The position numbers and the translations under genes were made by a program. The notes under the pieces are model-generated. The model ran no database searches. It saw only the letters and a list, made by a program, of their open reading frames with translations, and was not told the DNA's origin. DNA of 64,000 nucleotides from Mya arenaria (Eukaryota > Mollusca > Bivalvia > Myida > Myidae): assembly GCF_026914265.1 (NCBI RefSeq), contig NC_069124.1, positions 11,983,723 through 12,047,722 of the forward strand. The letters run 5' to 3'. Below, piece after piece: positions 1 through 12,400 of this stretch. Numbering within the stretch: position 1 is the first letter of the stretch; every line of letters starts with the position of its first letter.

Positions 1-90
1 ATCCCCAACACATAATATTCGAGTGATGTGTACGTTCTTGAAAATATAGGAAAATTAAGCGGCGAGAGCCGGTAAAGAAAAGTATTTAAT
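1..90 (+). repeat. Left remnant of array unit 1 (X segment)
   Basis: This stretch matches the same segment of unit 2 (from about 16425) and unit 3 (from about 40066), sharing the words CACATAATATTCGAG and AAATATAGGAAAAT. The match breaks off near position 61. It resumes near 5930, so the ISL2EU element and some flanking DNA were inserted into unit 1 here. Confidence 0.75.
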
Positions 91-222
91 TAAGGAATGA
101 ATTGCGGGGTTGAAGTCATTATCGGGGTATGAACGCAATACTTCAAGCCCGGAAATCCGTATGTGGGTTTTTCCAATATTTACGTCACGTGACACCGGTA
201 CAAACAAAGTCAATCGATAGCG
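91..222 (+). repeat. ISL2EU left terminal inverted repeat
   Basis: Pairs with the complement of about 5345-5492. Shared blocks in order are AAGGAATGAATTGCGGGG, GTCATTATCGGGG, TGAACGCAAT, CCCGGAAAT, GGTTTTTCCAATA and GTCACGTGA, then CCGGTACAAA. Several small gaps separate the blocks. Confidence 0.8.
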
Positions 223-281
223 CCAAATTTAAACGCTGTTTTTAGCAAAACAATCGTAATTTAAGAGTAAATAAACACAAA

Positions 282-1942
282 ATGGTTACAAAACGCTGCA
301 GTTGGGGAACTTGCAAAAGTGACAGTCGGTATAAAGACAAGCCACACATGAAAGACGTTTATTTTAAGCCATTTCCTAAACCAACAAAGAGCCACGACCG
401 TTGTAAACAGTGGATCAAAAATTGTGGCAGGCCACATCAGGATCTATCGGTTGAAAAAATCATTTCGTATGCTCGAAGGTTTATTTGTAAGTCCTGATGT
501 AAGACTAAATATTAGTTAAATGAAGAATTCGTATCGGAAGTGCAGTTTGCAGGCCTATATTATTGACAGTGGTTGCTTGATATTACTTTTTATGAGTATT
601 AACTCTATAAGACCAGCACACTGTCGTTAAGTTTATTTGTCAATGTATTTTGGTAAAAACTTAAATACTTTGTAGCTGATACAACAATGAGTTTATTTAT
701 TTTCAGCACTTCCTTGAGGGAGCCATAGATCCAATACCTGCCACCTACCCCACCCACACCTCAACACCCATTGCCACTTCAAGTCGCAAACGACCTTCAG
801 AGAGGAGAACACCTCAACAGCAGTTGAAAAAGTCTAAATTAACATATTCCAACCGTGATAATTTTAGCACTGATAACAGCACACATGAAAATATCTTTCT
901 ATGCAATTTAAACCTACCTGTGTTTCAGGATATCATTCAGTGTGAAAATAGCCCAGATGTTAAAATAGAGAGTATTAGTAGCACAAAAGACTTTGGAACA
1001 CAGACATCTGATAACACATCGGTTGACTTTATTCACTATATTCTAAAAACCAATGCTACATGTTTTCAATATACTGGTTTCCCAACAGTAGCACTTCTTC
1101 ACTGGCTTTTTGACTGGATATTGCCTGCAGCTCAAAATACTAAGCTTTGGGATGGTAAATACAAAAACACTCCACGTTCCAACCAAACCCGAGGGAGAAA
1201 AAGAACATCACAATCATTATTTATAGAAATGTTACTCTGTTTAGTTAAAATTCGAATGGGATTTGGAAACAAACACTTGTCATACCTGTTTGGTGTATCT
1301 AATAGTCATGTCAGTAGAATTTTTATCTCTTGGACCAATTTGTTACACCAGTGTTTAAAGGCTTTAATTATATGGCCTTCAAAAGAAATAGTCAAAGCAA
1401 ACTTACCCCAATCATTTGCTAGATATCCAAGAACACGTGCAATTATTGATTGTACTGAGTATTTTGTACAAAAGCCATTGAGACCAGCTGCTCAAAAGGC
1501 AACATGGTCAAATTATAAGCATTCAAATACATTCAAACAATTAATTGGTATATCTCCATCTGGGGCTATTACATTTATATCTAACATTTACCCTGGTTCT
1601 AGAAGTGATGCCAAAATTGTACAAGTTTCAGGATTTATAGACAATATTGAAGAAGGCGATGATAAAATGGCTGATCGTGGTTTTAATATAAGGCACTTGT
1701 TACTTCCAAAGAAAGCTACACTAAATATACCGGCATTTACACATGGAAAATGCCTCAGCAGTAAAGCAATTAAACGTTCAAGATCTATTGCCTCTGTTAG
1801 AATTCATGTTGAAAGAGCTATCCGAAGAATGAAGACCTTTAAAATTTTGTCAGGCATAATTCCATTGAAGTTTCGATTTCTGTTGAGGCAAATTACAACA
1901 ATTGTTGCAGTTGTTAGCAACTTACAGCCATGTCTCGCCTAA
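282..1942 (+). CDS. ISL2EU transposase (THAP + HTH + DDE_4)
   Basis: Cut-and-paste transposase expected to bind the inverted repeats and cleave DNA. The first exon (from ATG at 282) reads as a THAP-type zinc finger: C-x4-C near the start (CSWGTC), a W-x-K block, then FIC at the exon end. The second exon opens at 707 with HFLEGA after an acceptor CAG, supplying the His of the final C-x2-H. A helix-turn-helix follows around NKHLSYLFGVSNSHVSRIF. The DDE catalytic core shows D in IIDCTEYF, D in MADRGF and E in HVERAIRRMK, all present. The second exon is open to the stop at 1942. By eye the GT-AG join between the exons does not keep frame (the obvious donor at 487 leaves phase 1, the acceptor at 707 needs phase 0). 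Either a small indel or an unrecognised donor lies near 487-500. Confidence 0.8.
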
Positions 1943-2850
1943 AGTATATGCCACATTCTCTTTTTTACCAAATAGGTTTATGAGTATACATTCTTTTTAT
2001 GTATAAAAATTAAGGATTTTTATGTACATGTGTTCTTATGTCAGGGAATAATGTATACTTTTGTATAAAACCAAAACCCAAAGTGGAAGTATGAAATCAA
2101 TATGTATGTACAATACTTATATTTGGTAATAAATGTGTGATTACATTCTTGAACTTGAATTTTGAATTCCCACTCAAGCATTAAAACCTACATCTTGTAG
2201 GTAAAGTTGGGTACAAGTACACAAAAACAACTGGATTAATTACTCCCTCATTTAATAACTTGCTTTTTTATCATATCAGAAGATAGATGGACTATTCAAC
2301 AGATGCAAACATCGAACAATGTTTAATGGTATTTATACATCAATTATGGTACAAAAGCTCATGCAGAGAGACTTGTATGTTTCAATATGAATATGTTATT
2401 CAATAACACATTAATACAAATATGAATTTTGTTCATTTAAAGATTGCTCCAATTGTATTTGAAATATAGAACAAAACAATATTTAACAATAATTTTGCCA
2501 GTGTGTAACATCTGTCATAAAAAGCAGGTCAGCATACTGCAATATTGTGATTGTTTTCCTTGGACCATATTATTGAATATTGTAGATATATTGCCTTTCA
2601 TGATTTTCATGTTTGAATATCAGGAAAGCAATATACTTGGTGTTCAAATTATACCAAAATAATGGTATAACAAGGCATCAATATCAAATGGATGGAAAAA
2701 TACAGGAATGCCATTTGTGCACCATATACCTTAAAGATATAAATTAATCTCACAAGAGCAACAATTCTTTTAACATATGTTCTAAATAACAGTTGTAATA
2801 AAACTGTTATGCTGTCTACATGAGATGAACACAGACAAGGCATTAGTCCT
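1943..2850. other. Gap between convergent transposon genes
   Basis: AT-rich non-coding sequence within the ISL2EU element, between the transposase stop and the YqaJ stop. An AATAAA lies near 2128 on the plus strand, a plausible polyadenylation signal for the transposase. I see no other feature. Confidence 0.5.
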
Positions 2851-4620
2851 TCAATTTGTACAGCATATGTTTTTCAAAAGTGGAAAGTATGCATCAGTGT
2901 AAAACTTAAACAATTTATTTTTAGAATTATTCCAAAATGACTCGTCAAAGTCAACTGTTATGGAACAAATGCCTTTGTGTGTGTACCCAACCAACACACA
3001 TTTCGTGAGGCCAGTTACTCCCATTTGTCCTTGTACTTGGTCAAAATATGTATGTGAACGCCTCAATGTTAAATTATTGTTTTCATCTTCAACACAGACA
3101 TTTGAAAGTTTCAAGGCATTTTTAGGGTGAAAACACTTATATTTATACATACACTTTATTTCAATCAAAAATTTCCCACATATTTTGCAATCAACTATTC
3201 CATCTGGTGAACAAGCTAAAACTGGGTCTTCATTAGAAACAACTAGCCCAGGCACTTTTACAGAACAATGTTTATATTTAAACCTATGTGTCTTTATAAA
3301 AATGTCACGAGCTTTATTTTCAAATCGCTGTCCAAATAATATGGAGTCTGGAATAGAGTTTTCTGCAAACACTGATTTTTTTGTAACGCAATTGCTGTTC
3401 GATTTAAATCAGTTGAATGTGTAATTTTATGAAAATTGGATGCAGTTAATAGTCCTTTTCTCATCCGATGCCAGTTATTATTTTTTGATTGCCCTCTTGT
3501 TAATTGTTCAATTTGCTCACATTCATTCTCTGAATAAGTAAGATAATAATACATAAATATATTAGAACAGTTACAAGATCAATTTTCACATATATGTTCC
3601 TTCATAAATTGTTCAGCTCTTTCCATTGGTGTTTTGACGCTCAGAGGTGATGAAGTACAATTCTTTTTATATGAGCAGTCATACATGGCACGTAATCCGC
3701 AGGCTGTTGGTTGAAGAGTTTTCACTTTTTCAAGGAAATCGTTAGGATCTGGCACTGGATACTCATCAGACAATGGCGAATACAGTGGCATTGCTGTCTG
3801 TGTGCTGCAAACAGGAAACAAAAACCTTAACTGTAGGCAAGTAAGAAAAGGCCAGAGTATGAAATGTTAAGGTTATTGTCTTAAGATGGGGCTTGTTGGC
3901 AGTTTATTTTCATCTTTAAAAATATATCTATTTATACATATATAAATATATATATATAACTTATTGATTGGGTTTCAGACAGGGGTGAGGGATGTTAATC
4001 TTATATTTTATAGCCTTTAATATTTCATTAAAACATGTTACAAAAATCACAGTACATCAGTTTCCAGTTAATAGGGGTTTTTTTGCATTTTTTGGTACAT
4101 GTAGTATCATGCAGATAATTTTGAGTTAATATAAGTATTGGTAAAAATAATTTGTGTGTACACATGTTTATCAAAAAACATACAATGCAGGAGAAATTAT
4201 TTTTTCCAATTCTTATATTAACTCAAAATAGGTACTTAGCCTGTGCTCATCACTAATACAGACACAGCCTGGTTATTTTTAGAAAACATTTAGTTCACCT
4301 ATATTACCTCTGACTCAATTTCATATGGTGGGTGCTAAATATAAAACTTATCTTAAAGTAAATTGACTAAAGACAAATGAAATATACCTGGGCTCCACCA
4401 TAACTGAAGTCTCAAGTTGTGAGGCAGGAATAGGTTTGCCTAGTTGATCGGCCTGAGAAGCACGCCGAACCCACATACATGGCCCTGAAGTACAGCTGGT
4501 CTTCTTGAAGTCTTGTACAAAGTCAAGGACTTCGAAGAGGGTTGCCACAACATGTCGACAGCATCCATCAATGCTATCAAAAAGCAATGGTATTAAGATG
4601 AGCAGCCACAAAAAATCCAT
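2851..4620 (-). pseudogene. ISL2EU second gene: SWIM finger + YqaJ-like nuclease
   Basis: Read on the minus strand from 4620. The first block holds a SWIM-like finger (GCCRHVVATLFEV, then CTSGPCMW) and ends at a donor near 4390. An acceptor near 3804 opens the next exon (STQTAMPLYSPLSDEY). The YqaJ-type recombinase domain follows: WHRMRKGLLTASNF, then GQRFENKARDIF, ACSPDGIVDC, LIEIKC, and YFDQVQGQMGVTGL. These carry the acidic and lysine residues of the PD-(D/E)xK fold. An in-frame TGA near 3579 (or a missed short intron) and a 1-nt shift in a run of seven A near 3380 interrupt it. Eight A would restore the ancestral reading, so a homopolymer error is also possible. Its role in transposition is unproven; YqaJ relatives are phage-type nucleases. 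Confidence 0.72.
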
Positions 4621-4814
4621 GCCTAAACAAACTTATAGATAAATATGTGGCATCAAATTATATCTTATAATTTGGAGTGGGTTTATATAAGAGTATCAAT
4701 AAGTAAGCTATGATAAAATATGATCTAAAATAACAAATTAAATATTAGATTATATCTATGGATGTTTTTTGTATAACTCAAGTTCATGGTACTGAACTGT
4801 TATACAGATCAGAG

Positions 4815-4925
4815 AATACAAGTTATCCAGGGCCGGTTATCTAAGTTGGTAGATAATTTTTTGTGCACAGGATGTCCTGGGTTCAATCTCCAGACGGGCT
4901 TCAAACTTTTCTGAATATGTGAGAA
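4815..4925 (+). repeat. tRNA-derived SINE-like copy 1
   Basis: Preceded by AGTTATCCAGGGC. It has a degenerate A box (CTAAGTTGGTAGA) and a B box (GGGTTCAATCTCC) about 35 bases downstream, then CAAACTTTTCTG. A second copy with the same flanking words starts near 5055. The structure is too degenerate for a working tRNA. Confidence 0.6.
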
Positions 4926-5054
4926 ATTGTGTCCAACAAGGGACCGTGGCCTGTACCCTGCATGTCAGTGAGACTACACTGCAGTTTAACAAATATAGCC
5001 AGTGGATATATGGTCCAGCAAGTTAGAGGGAATCTATGTCTCAGTTCTATTAAT

Positions 5055-5170
5055 TGAATATATCAGTTATCCAGGGCTAATTAGCTCAGTTGGTAGAGCA
5101 TACAACTTCCAAGAACAGGTCCCTGGTCCGATTCCCAGGACAGGCCACATACTTTTCTGCATAGATCTGT
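5055..5170 (+). repeat. tRNA-derived SINE-like copy 2
   Basis: Same start word (AGTTATCCAGGGC) as copy 1. The A box is better preserved (TAGCTCAGTTGGTAGAGC), followed by a B-box-like GGTCCGATTCCC and the same downstream word ATACTTTTCTG. The two copies are about 245 bp apart in the same orientation, suggesting a local tandem duplication. Confidence 0.6.
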
Positions 5171-5344
5171 GACAAGTATTAAACATGAATTGTAGTTAAG
5201 GAATAGTAAATTAGACCATTACCCTCCTTTGCAACTGCAATAAGCAGATTGAATGGATCCCTCGTCACTGTTCTTCATCATGATCCAACAGCTGTAGAAA
5301 CAGAACAGTACTCATTTTGATAAATGCAAATGGCGTTTGTATTT

Positions 5345-5492
5345 GTACCGGCATCACGTGACAAAATTATTGGAAAAACCCCAAGTGAGTCATTTCCGGG
5401 TCACGACTATTGGACTGATCCACGCGTACTTTGACCAGCCCAATTGCGTTCATATCCCCGATAATGACATCAGCCCCGCAATTCATTCCTTA
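5345..5492 (-). repeat. ISL2EU right terminal inverted repeat
   Basis: Complement of the left repeat. It ends CCCCGCAATTCATTCCTTA at 5492. The central part (about 5395-5440) is less conserved than the two ends. Confidence 0.8.
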
Positions 5493-6424
5493 TATTTACA
5501 CCAATAGTTTATTATTTCATTCAAGAAACGTTAAACAAATACTTCATTTCATTTAAGATAACCTTTCAGTAATCCTTTCTTACCCATTCTGTAAATAGAA
5601 CGACCCGACTGTAACCAGAAACATTTTTTTCAAATGACGTCACAATAACGCGGGAAACGATCAACCACTTGAAATCACTCTTAAACGTAAAATTGAGACA
5701 CTTTCGGCAATAATACGTTTAAAATACAATAACTTAACACCTTATAAAATGTTGTTTCATATTTATGGGACCTGCTAACACAATACAAACAATAACAAGA
5801 TCAATAGTTTTCATGTATATTGTTATGCGATGAATTGCGATCCGAAGATGTTGCGTTCATCGAGCGATAACCGCAATTGCCGAAAAGCATTTCATTTAAG
5901 GAATGGAAGTTGAGGTGTAAATATGTCATTTTGGAAAGTAAACAAGATCAATTACACAAATTGATACCTGGGTGTATTTATGTGCGTCTGACATAAATTA
6001 AATATTTAATTGTGTATACATAAATATTCTGCATTGAAGTGATTAATAACATCACAGTGGGCCAGAACGCCTCTGTGCGGTCCCCAAAATGTTTAACGGC
6101 ATTACTCTGGTTATTGTTTACCTTTACAACTTCGCATACAAGAGCATTTTTGAAAATGGTTGTGCCTTTGACTTTGCGGTCTTAAATGATACGTTAAAAA
6201 CTGGTCAACTATAAAATTATTATAATAGCTTGAACATGCACTAGAAAATTCTGCATATATTCCAATCCTTCAAGTCTTGTTTAAACTTGTTTCTGCTGAG
6301 CTTGTTTCTGTAGCTATTTGCATATATATTGGGTACGCTCGTGCGTAAGTTAATCTATATGTTATGTGTTGCAAACAAAAACTGTAGTTAAATGTATTTG
6401 TTTCTGAGATGACTCCGATTGATA
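5493..6424. other. Unit 1 sequence resuming after the transposon
   Basis: From about 5930 this matches unit 2 from about 16490 and unit 3 from about 40135 (shared words TACCTGG-TGTATTTATG and CATTGAAGTGATT). The part at 5493-5925 has no match in the other units. It contains a second TAAGGAATG-A word near 5902, possibly a remnant of another transposon end. No gene seen. Confidence 0.6.
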
Positions 6425-6780
<356 letters not shown>

Positions 6781-7782
6781 TCATTTTTATTGTATATACG
6801 CCCGTTACTTGTCCGTAAGTTTTGATATTTAGCGTTTATTAGGAAGACGTTCACTTATATTAACATATACATTAAAGCTGACAAAAAATCAGATAGAATA
6901 TTTTCATATTTTCGTTCGAAAATTAATGTCTTATGGCTTTAACTGTTACTAACGGTTTTAGAAAAAATGAATTAAACATACATTTTTGAACTTATGTATA
7001 CATAAATGTGCGATCTAATTATTTGTCAGCAGTCTTTTATAACTGGTTTCCATGGATTTTCGCAAAAAAATGGCTCGTTCCAAGACACACAAATATAAAA
7101 AGGTGTCAAAACGTTCAATCTGTGAGAGTGCAGCTTTAAGCATTAGATGGATAAATCGTTAAGGGAGATAAACAGCCGTCATATCTTCAATTACTTTAGA
7201 AGGGGGCGTTCTTGATTAGTTGTAATTTACTTCCTTTTTCGAATTACTTAATGGGAACGGGAGGGCACAACTACTAGGCTGTTCCTCTATCCGAGACGGG
7301 CTCAACAGGGGACATGAGGATTAAACGCTACGTTTGCAAATGTTTTCAAGGTTGTTTGTTTTTCTTGTTTACTATTGTACTTCTTCAAGTTTGTCAAGTG
7401 GTCTTGATATGTGTCATTGTTCTTAGTTATCAATGTGTACTATGTCTATGATATTCACGTATATCGGAAAGTTGATGTTTGATAAAGGACATTTCACTCT
7501 CATAAATCAGTTATTCATTCACTGTCGATTTCTTCTGTATGTATCTCACCAAAAATATTGAAATACTTTTATTAAAACGACTTTTTAAAACTATAATTGA
7601 TAAATTAGCAAATGTTATCTGGGTCGATATGGAATGAGTTAGTCATTAATTAAGGCAATAGCATGTTTGATATAAACGGGCGACGGACATTGTGAACTTA
7701 AAATCGAAATTAACATTTGTTAAATAACTATATCGCTATAACGTTCTGCGGAGTGAGATATGCGATCCAAAAATCATTAGCA
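6781..7782. other. Non-coding spacer of unit 1
   Basis: Collinear with 41520-42469 of unit 3, which has an extra ~210 bp near 41585-41795. No ORF, RNA gene or transposon end recognised. Confidence 0.6.
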
Positions 7783-8392
7783 TAGAGGACTGTGTCGATC
7801 TGGCATGAGTATATAGGACCGTGTCGATGTTGCATAAGTATATAGGACTGTGTCGATCTTGCATGAGTATATAGGACCGTATCGATCTTGCATGAGTATA
7901 TAGGACTGTGTCGATGTTGCATGAGTATATAGGATCGTATCGATCTTGCATGAGTATATAGGACTGTGTCGATGTTGCATGAGTATATAGGACCGTATCG
8001 ACCTTGCATGAGTATATAGGACCGTGTCGATCTTACATGAGTATATAGGATCGTATCGATCTTGCATGAGTTTATAGGACCGTGTCGATCTTGCATGAGT
8101 ATATAGGACCGTGTCGATGTTGCATGAGTATATAGGATCTTGTCGATCTTGCATGAGTTTATAGGACCGAGTCGACGTTGTATGAGTATATAGGACCGTG
8201 TCGATCTTGCAGCAATATATAGGACCGTGTCGAAATTGCATCAGTATATAGGACCGTGTCGATCTTGCATGATTATATATGATCTTGTCGATCTTGCATG
8301 AGTGTATATGACCGTGTCGATCTTGCATGAGTTTATAGGACTGAGTCGATCTTACATGATTATATAGGACCGTGTCAATCTGGTATGGAACA
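7783..8392. repeat. 29-bp minisatellite, about 21 copies (unit 1)
   Basis: Tandem 29-bp units with core TATATAGGACCGTGTCGAT, starting after TCATTAGCATAGAGGA and ending before AACAATTAG. Copies vary at a few positions, mainly C/T in the GAC(C/T)GT and CGATCT(T/G) parts. Because 29 is not a multiple of 3 and the minus strand has no stop in any phase, long minus-strand ORFs appear; these are not genes. The homologous array in unit 3 has about 78 copies. Confidence 0.95.
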
Positions 8393-9049
8393 ATTAGATG
8401 ATTGTATTTATATTTTCGCTCTTTATTGTCGATATAAAGCTTGGTCATAGAATTTATTTTGTAGTACAAATTAAACGACACAATTATTTAATTCCTAAAA
8501 ATCAGAAAATGTTATCGACAAATATTTGTTATTACAGTGATCTTCGAAGACATGCTCGTTGCGACATGTAGTCTGATGTTACCAAAACTATAACCCCATA
8601 TATACTGACCACGGGCCAATTTTCTATGTAGAAATACGACCCCACTAGTACTGACCCCCTCCCCCACATACACATGTCACAGAAAAAATACCACCTACAC
8701 AAAGAGTATTGACCAGTAAATAATCCTTACCCTAGAGTGTGTATTATATATTAATTTTATGATCGTTATGAAACAACATTTGGCACAAAATGGTTATTTG
8801 AAATGATATTACTCATTTGACTTTCATGGCTTAAACGCAAACGCGTAAGATTTCTGTACGGATTAAACTATTTTGTGCACATTAAATGAAAGCTGTTTAA
8901 CAAGACAATCGAAAACTAGCAGAATTGTACGTGCACTTGTAGGTATAGCTACACTTTCATGTATAATTTGCAGTTTTATAGTCGTTGACTTAGTCTTTCT
9001 CATGGTCCTCGTGTCATCGTTTTTGTACCCATCCAAGTAGTGTTCTCAA

Positions 9050-9235
9050 CCTCTTGAATATCAGAGTACCTTCCACCAACCCAACCACTACCAGCTCCAC
9101 CATCACCAAAATCTCTACTACTACTATTGCTCCTGATACTGCTGGTGCTACTGCTTCTGCAACTGCTGCTACTACTACTACTACAACTACTTCTACTATT
9201 AGCACTACTACTATTACAACTACCACCACATTACC
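9050..9235. repeat. Degenerate (ACT/ACC)n microsatellite
   Basis: ACT- and ACC-rich trinucleotide tract that gives Thr-rich or Val-rich ORFs on opposite strands. Unit 3 has a much shorter version at about 45205-45235, which argues against coding. Confidence 0.85.
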
Positions 9236-9495
9236 ACCTTACATTATAAATTCGTACCGTTTTACAAAAAATAAAACGCATCGTTTGGGTTGTGCGTTTA
9301 TTTTGGGATCCTCCTTTTGCTGTAGAACATTAAAAATACATTATATATGACATTATTATAAATACAATAACTTATCGCACAATGCCGTATACACTCTTAG
9401 GTTCCAAGAAAGTCATTTATACTCGGTAAACATTTTTTAAGATATAGAATACAATACTCTATTGTTTCACCATTAATTCTTCTTTGTCTGTGTAG

Positions 9496-12400
9496 GTGTC
9501 CTTTTTGTGTACAAAAGTGCCAAAAGGATTTGGGACAGGGGACTGCCTCTGTTTGGTAAGTGTTAATTGGACAGCTTGAAGATTTTAGCCAAACCCAAAT
9601 TTCATTTTTTCTGCTCTCTGACCTTTTGTCAGAAATTCAAAGAAAACACAATATCAATTATTAACAACTGGTATATGTTGCACACTTGTATGTGATGGTA
9701 ATACTTTTTCAGACTACTTGGAGTGCTTTGCGCTTATTTGTTGCTGTGGACGGTTGACAAAACTCTGGAAATATTTAAAGTAAATGTTTAATTGTTCATT
9801 ATATGTTTTTGTTTGTAAAATATGAACATAATAGCGATTGCTGCATGCACGTATAGATGAGCGAACCTTACATGGCTTCCTTTGCAATACAAAAATCAAA
9901 CTTTAACAAAGACCATGTTAAGACCATGTTAAGTATTTGTTCAACAGTTAAAAAAACAGCATCTTATTAAACGACAATCCTAGAAACTATTTTAATTTTG
10001 CAGGAATACATCTCGTGATTTACATTTGACTCATGTCATTCTGGACATATTGTTGTTTAATTTGGTTCACATTACTTAAGTATAAGTAAGTATTAACCAG
10101 CATTTACTTGTAGATCTACACTGTGATTTATCTAAACTTACAGGATTGTTTACAGTTCTTAACATTCACTCAGTTATGAAAATTATTACCGAAAGCATTC
10201 TGCTTGCTCTTGGTTATTTTATCTAAAAAGTACTAAGAGTATTTTTGTTTTAGTAAACGCTATGCCAAGTCCAACAAACCTTCTATCAAGTCTGAAAGTG
10301 GCTTGACCAATTTCGAAATAGTAAGTATGCAGGTACAACTGGATCAGAAAGACAATGAGATACATGATCTAAAAGAGAACGTTCGAAAACTTGCACAAGA
10401 CAAACGTCAGGCAGAGATGGAAAAGCAAGATGCTCTTACAAGGTAGGTGGAAAGTTGTGTGGCAATTAACTTTGACGGAAAGTTCATTATCAAGCTTATG
10501 CAAGATTACCTTTTTGAGGCCAACTGTAATCCAACTCTGGGCACCAAACGAAAGGGCAAATGTTAACAAGTGTCTAGGTTATGGGTTATAGGCATATGTT
10601 CATTGCTACCAGCTATGAGGTAAACCTTAAGAGATTAATCTGGAGAGAGTTGGTCGAACCTGTAAGCGATTTTCAAGTTTTCAGTCATGTAACCAATCAT
10701 TAGATAAGGTCTACATAAGATTCACTGACATAGTGTCATTAAAACATCTCGTGATTTACATTTGACAAATGTCATTCTGGACATATTGTTATTTAATTAT
10801 GTTCACATTACTAAAGTATAAGTAAGTAAAAGTATTAACCAGCTTTTACTTGTATCTACACTGTGATTTATCTAAACTTACAGGATTGTTTACAGTTCTT
10901 AACATTCACACAGTTATGAAAATTATTACCGAAAGCATTCTGCTTGCTCTTGGTTATTTTATCTAAAAAGTACTTAGGGTATTTTTGTTTTAGTAAACGC
11001 TATGCCAAGTCCAACAAACCTTCTATCAAGTCTGAAAGTGGCTTGACCAATTTCGAAATAGTAAGTATGCAGGTACAACTGGATCAGAAAGACAATGAGA
11101 TACATGATCTAAAAGAGAACGTTCGAAAACTTGCACAAGACAAACGTCAGGCAGAGATGGAAAAGCAAGATGCTCTTACTAGGTAGGTGGAAAGTTGGGT
11201 GGCAATTAACTTTAACGGAAAGTTCATTATCAAGCTTATGCAAGATTACCTTTTTGAGGCCACCTGTAATCCAACTCTGGGCACCAAACGAAAGGGCAAA
11301 TGTTAACAAGTGTCTAGGTTATGGGTTATAGGCATATGTTCATTGCTACCAGCTATGAGGTAAACCTTAAGAGATTAATCTGGAGAGAGTTGGTCGAACC
11401 TGTAAGCGATTTTCAAGTTTTCAGTCATGTAACCAATCATTAGATAAGGTCTACATAAGATTCCCTGACATAGTGTCATTAAAACATCTCGTGATTTACA
11501 TTTGACAAATGTCATTCTGGACATATTGTTATTTAATTATGTTCACATTACTAAAGTATAAGTAAGCAAAAGTATTAACCAGCATTTACTTGTACCTACA
11601 CTCTGATTTATCTAAACTTACAGGATTGTTTACAGTCCTTAACGTTCACACAGTTATGAAAATTATTACCGAAAGCATTCTGCTTGCTCTTGGTTATTTT
11701 ATCTAAAAAGTACTTAGGGTATTAAAATTTTCTTTTTAGTAAACGCCATGTCAAGTCTGACACACCTACCTACAATTGGGATGAAACAGAACAACACCCT
11801 ATCAAATTTAAAAGAGGCTTGATAAATTTCGAAATAGATCGTATGCAGGCACAACTAGATCAGAAAGACAATGAGATATATGATCTAAAAAAAAAAGTTC
11901 GAAAAATTGCACAAGACAAACGTCAGGCAGAGATGGAAAAGCAAGATGCTCTTTCTAAGTAAGTGGAAAGTTGAGTGGCAATTAACTTTGACGGAAAGTT
12001 CATTATTAAGTTTATGCGAGGTTACCTTTTGACGCCACCTGTAATCCAACTCTAGGCACATACCGAAAGGAAAAATGTTAACAAGTGTCTAGGGTATGAG
12101 TAATAGGCATATTTTCATTGCTACCAGGTTTGAGGTAAACCGTAAGAGGTTAATCATGAGAGAATATGTCGAACATGAAAGCGATTTTAAGTTAACAGTT
12201 GTTTGACTTATCATTAGATTCACGGGCATAGTGCTATTAAAACACCTTACATACCATTGCAGATTGAGCGAGGTTATCTCAGTAAAGCTCAGGGACAACA
12301 ATCCAAATATCGCGGATTTAAATGATCCGTTCAGACCCACAAAACTGGCTGAGATGTTTAGTGAGCTGTACGAGGATGAATGGACTGCCCTTTACACAGT

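Larger units (their letters stand above)
91..5492 (+). mobile_element. ISL2EU-type DNA transposon, near full length
   Basis: A 5.4-kb element bounded by inverted repeats that begin TAAGGAATGAATTGCGGGG on the left and end with its complement on the right. It carries two convergent genes: a THAP plus DDE transposase on the plus strand and a SWIM plus YqaJ-type nuclease gene on the minus strand. As I recall it, this pairing of an IS4/IS5-like transposase with a YqaJ protein is the hallmark of the eukaryotic ISL2EU group. I could not fix the short target duplication: the flanks are AT-rich and several 2-bp choices fit. Two tRNA-like SINE copies lie inside its right part. The transposase core looks intact, while the YqaJ gene shows one in-frame stop and one 1-nt shift. 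Confidence 0.8.

Noticed and set aside
4348-4620. Signal-peptide gene (hydrophobic start MDFLWLLILIPLLF)
   Set aside because: The downstream SWIM-type GCCRHVVA and CTSGPCMW blocks and the splice to the YqaJ exons show it is part of the ISL2EU second gene; the hydrophobic start is probably intron read-through.
5068-5146. Functional tRNA gene
   Set aside because: A and B boxes are present but the stems do not pair well, and a sister copy lies 245 bp upstream with the same non-tRNA flanks.
9054-9350. Thr-rich ORF upstream of copy A, possibly a mucin-like exon
   Set aside because: Simple ACT/ACC tract that is almost absent at the homologous place in unit 3.
9713-9779. Reading the second anchor exon as LLGVLCAYLLLWTVDKTLEI, a better transmembrane helix
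   Set aside because: That frame gives TGA at the preceding splice join and a stop at the next; the frame ending LTKLWKYL is the one open across all joins in both A and C.
10369-11331. Paired 66-codon ORFs on both strands repeated 740 bp apart
   Set aside because: Shadows crossing the exon-intron edge of the duplicated coiled-coil exon.
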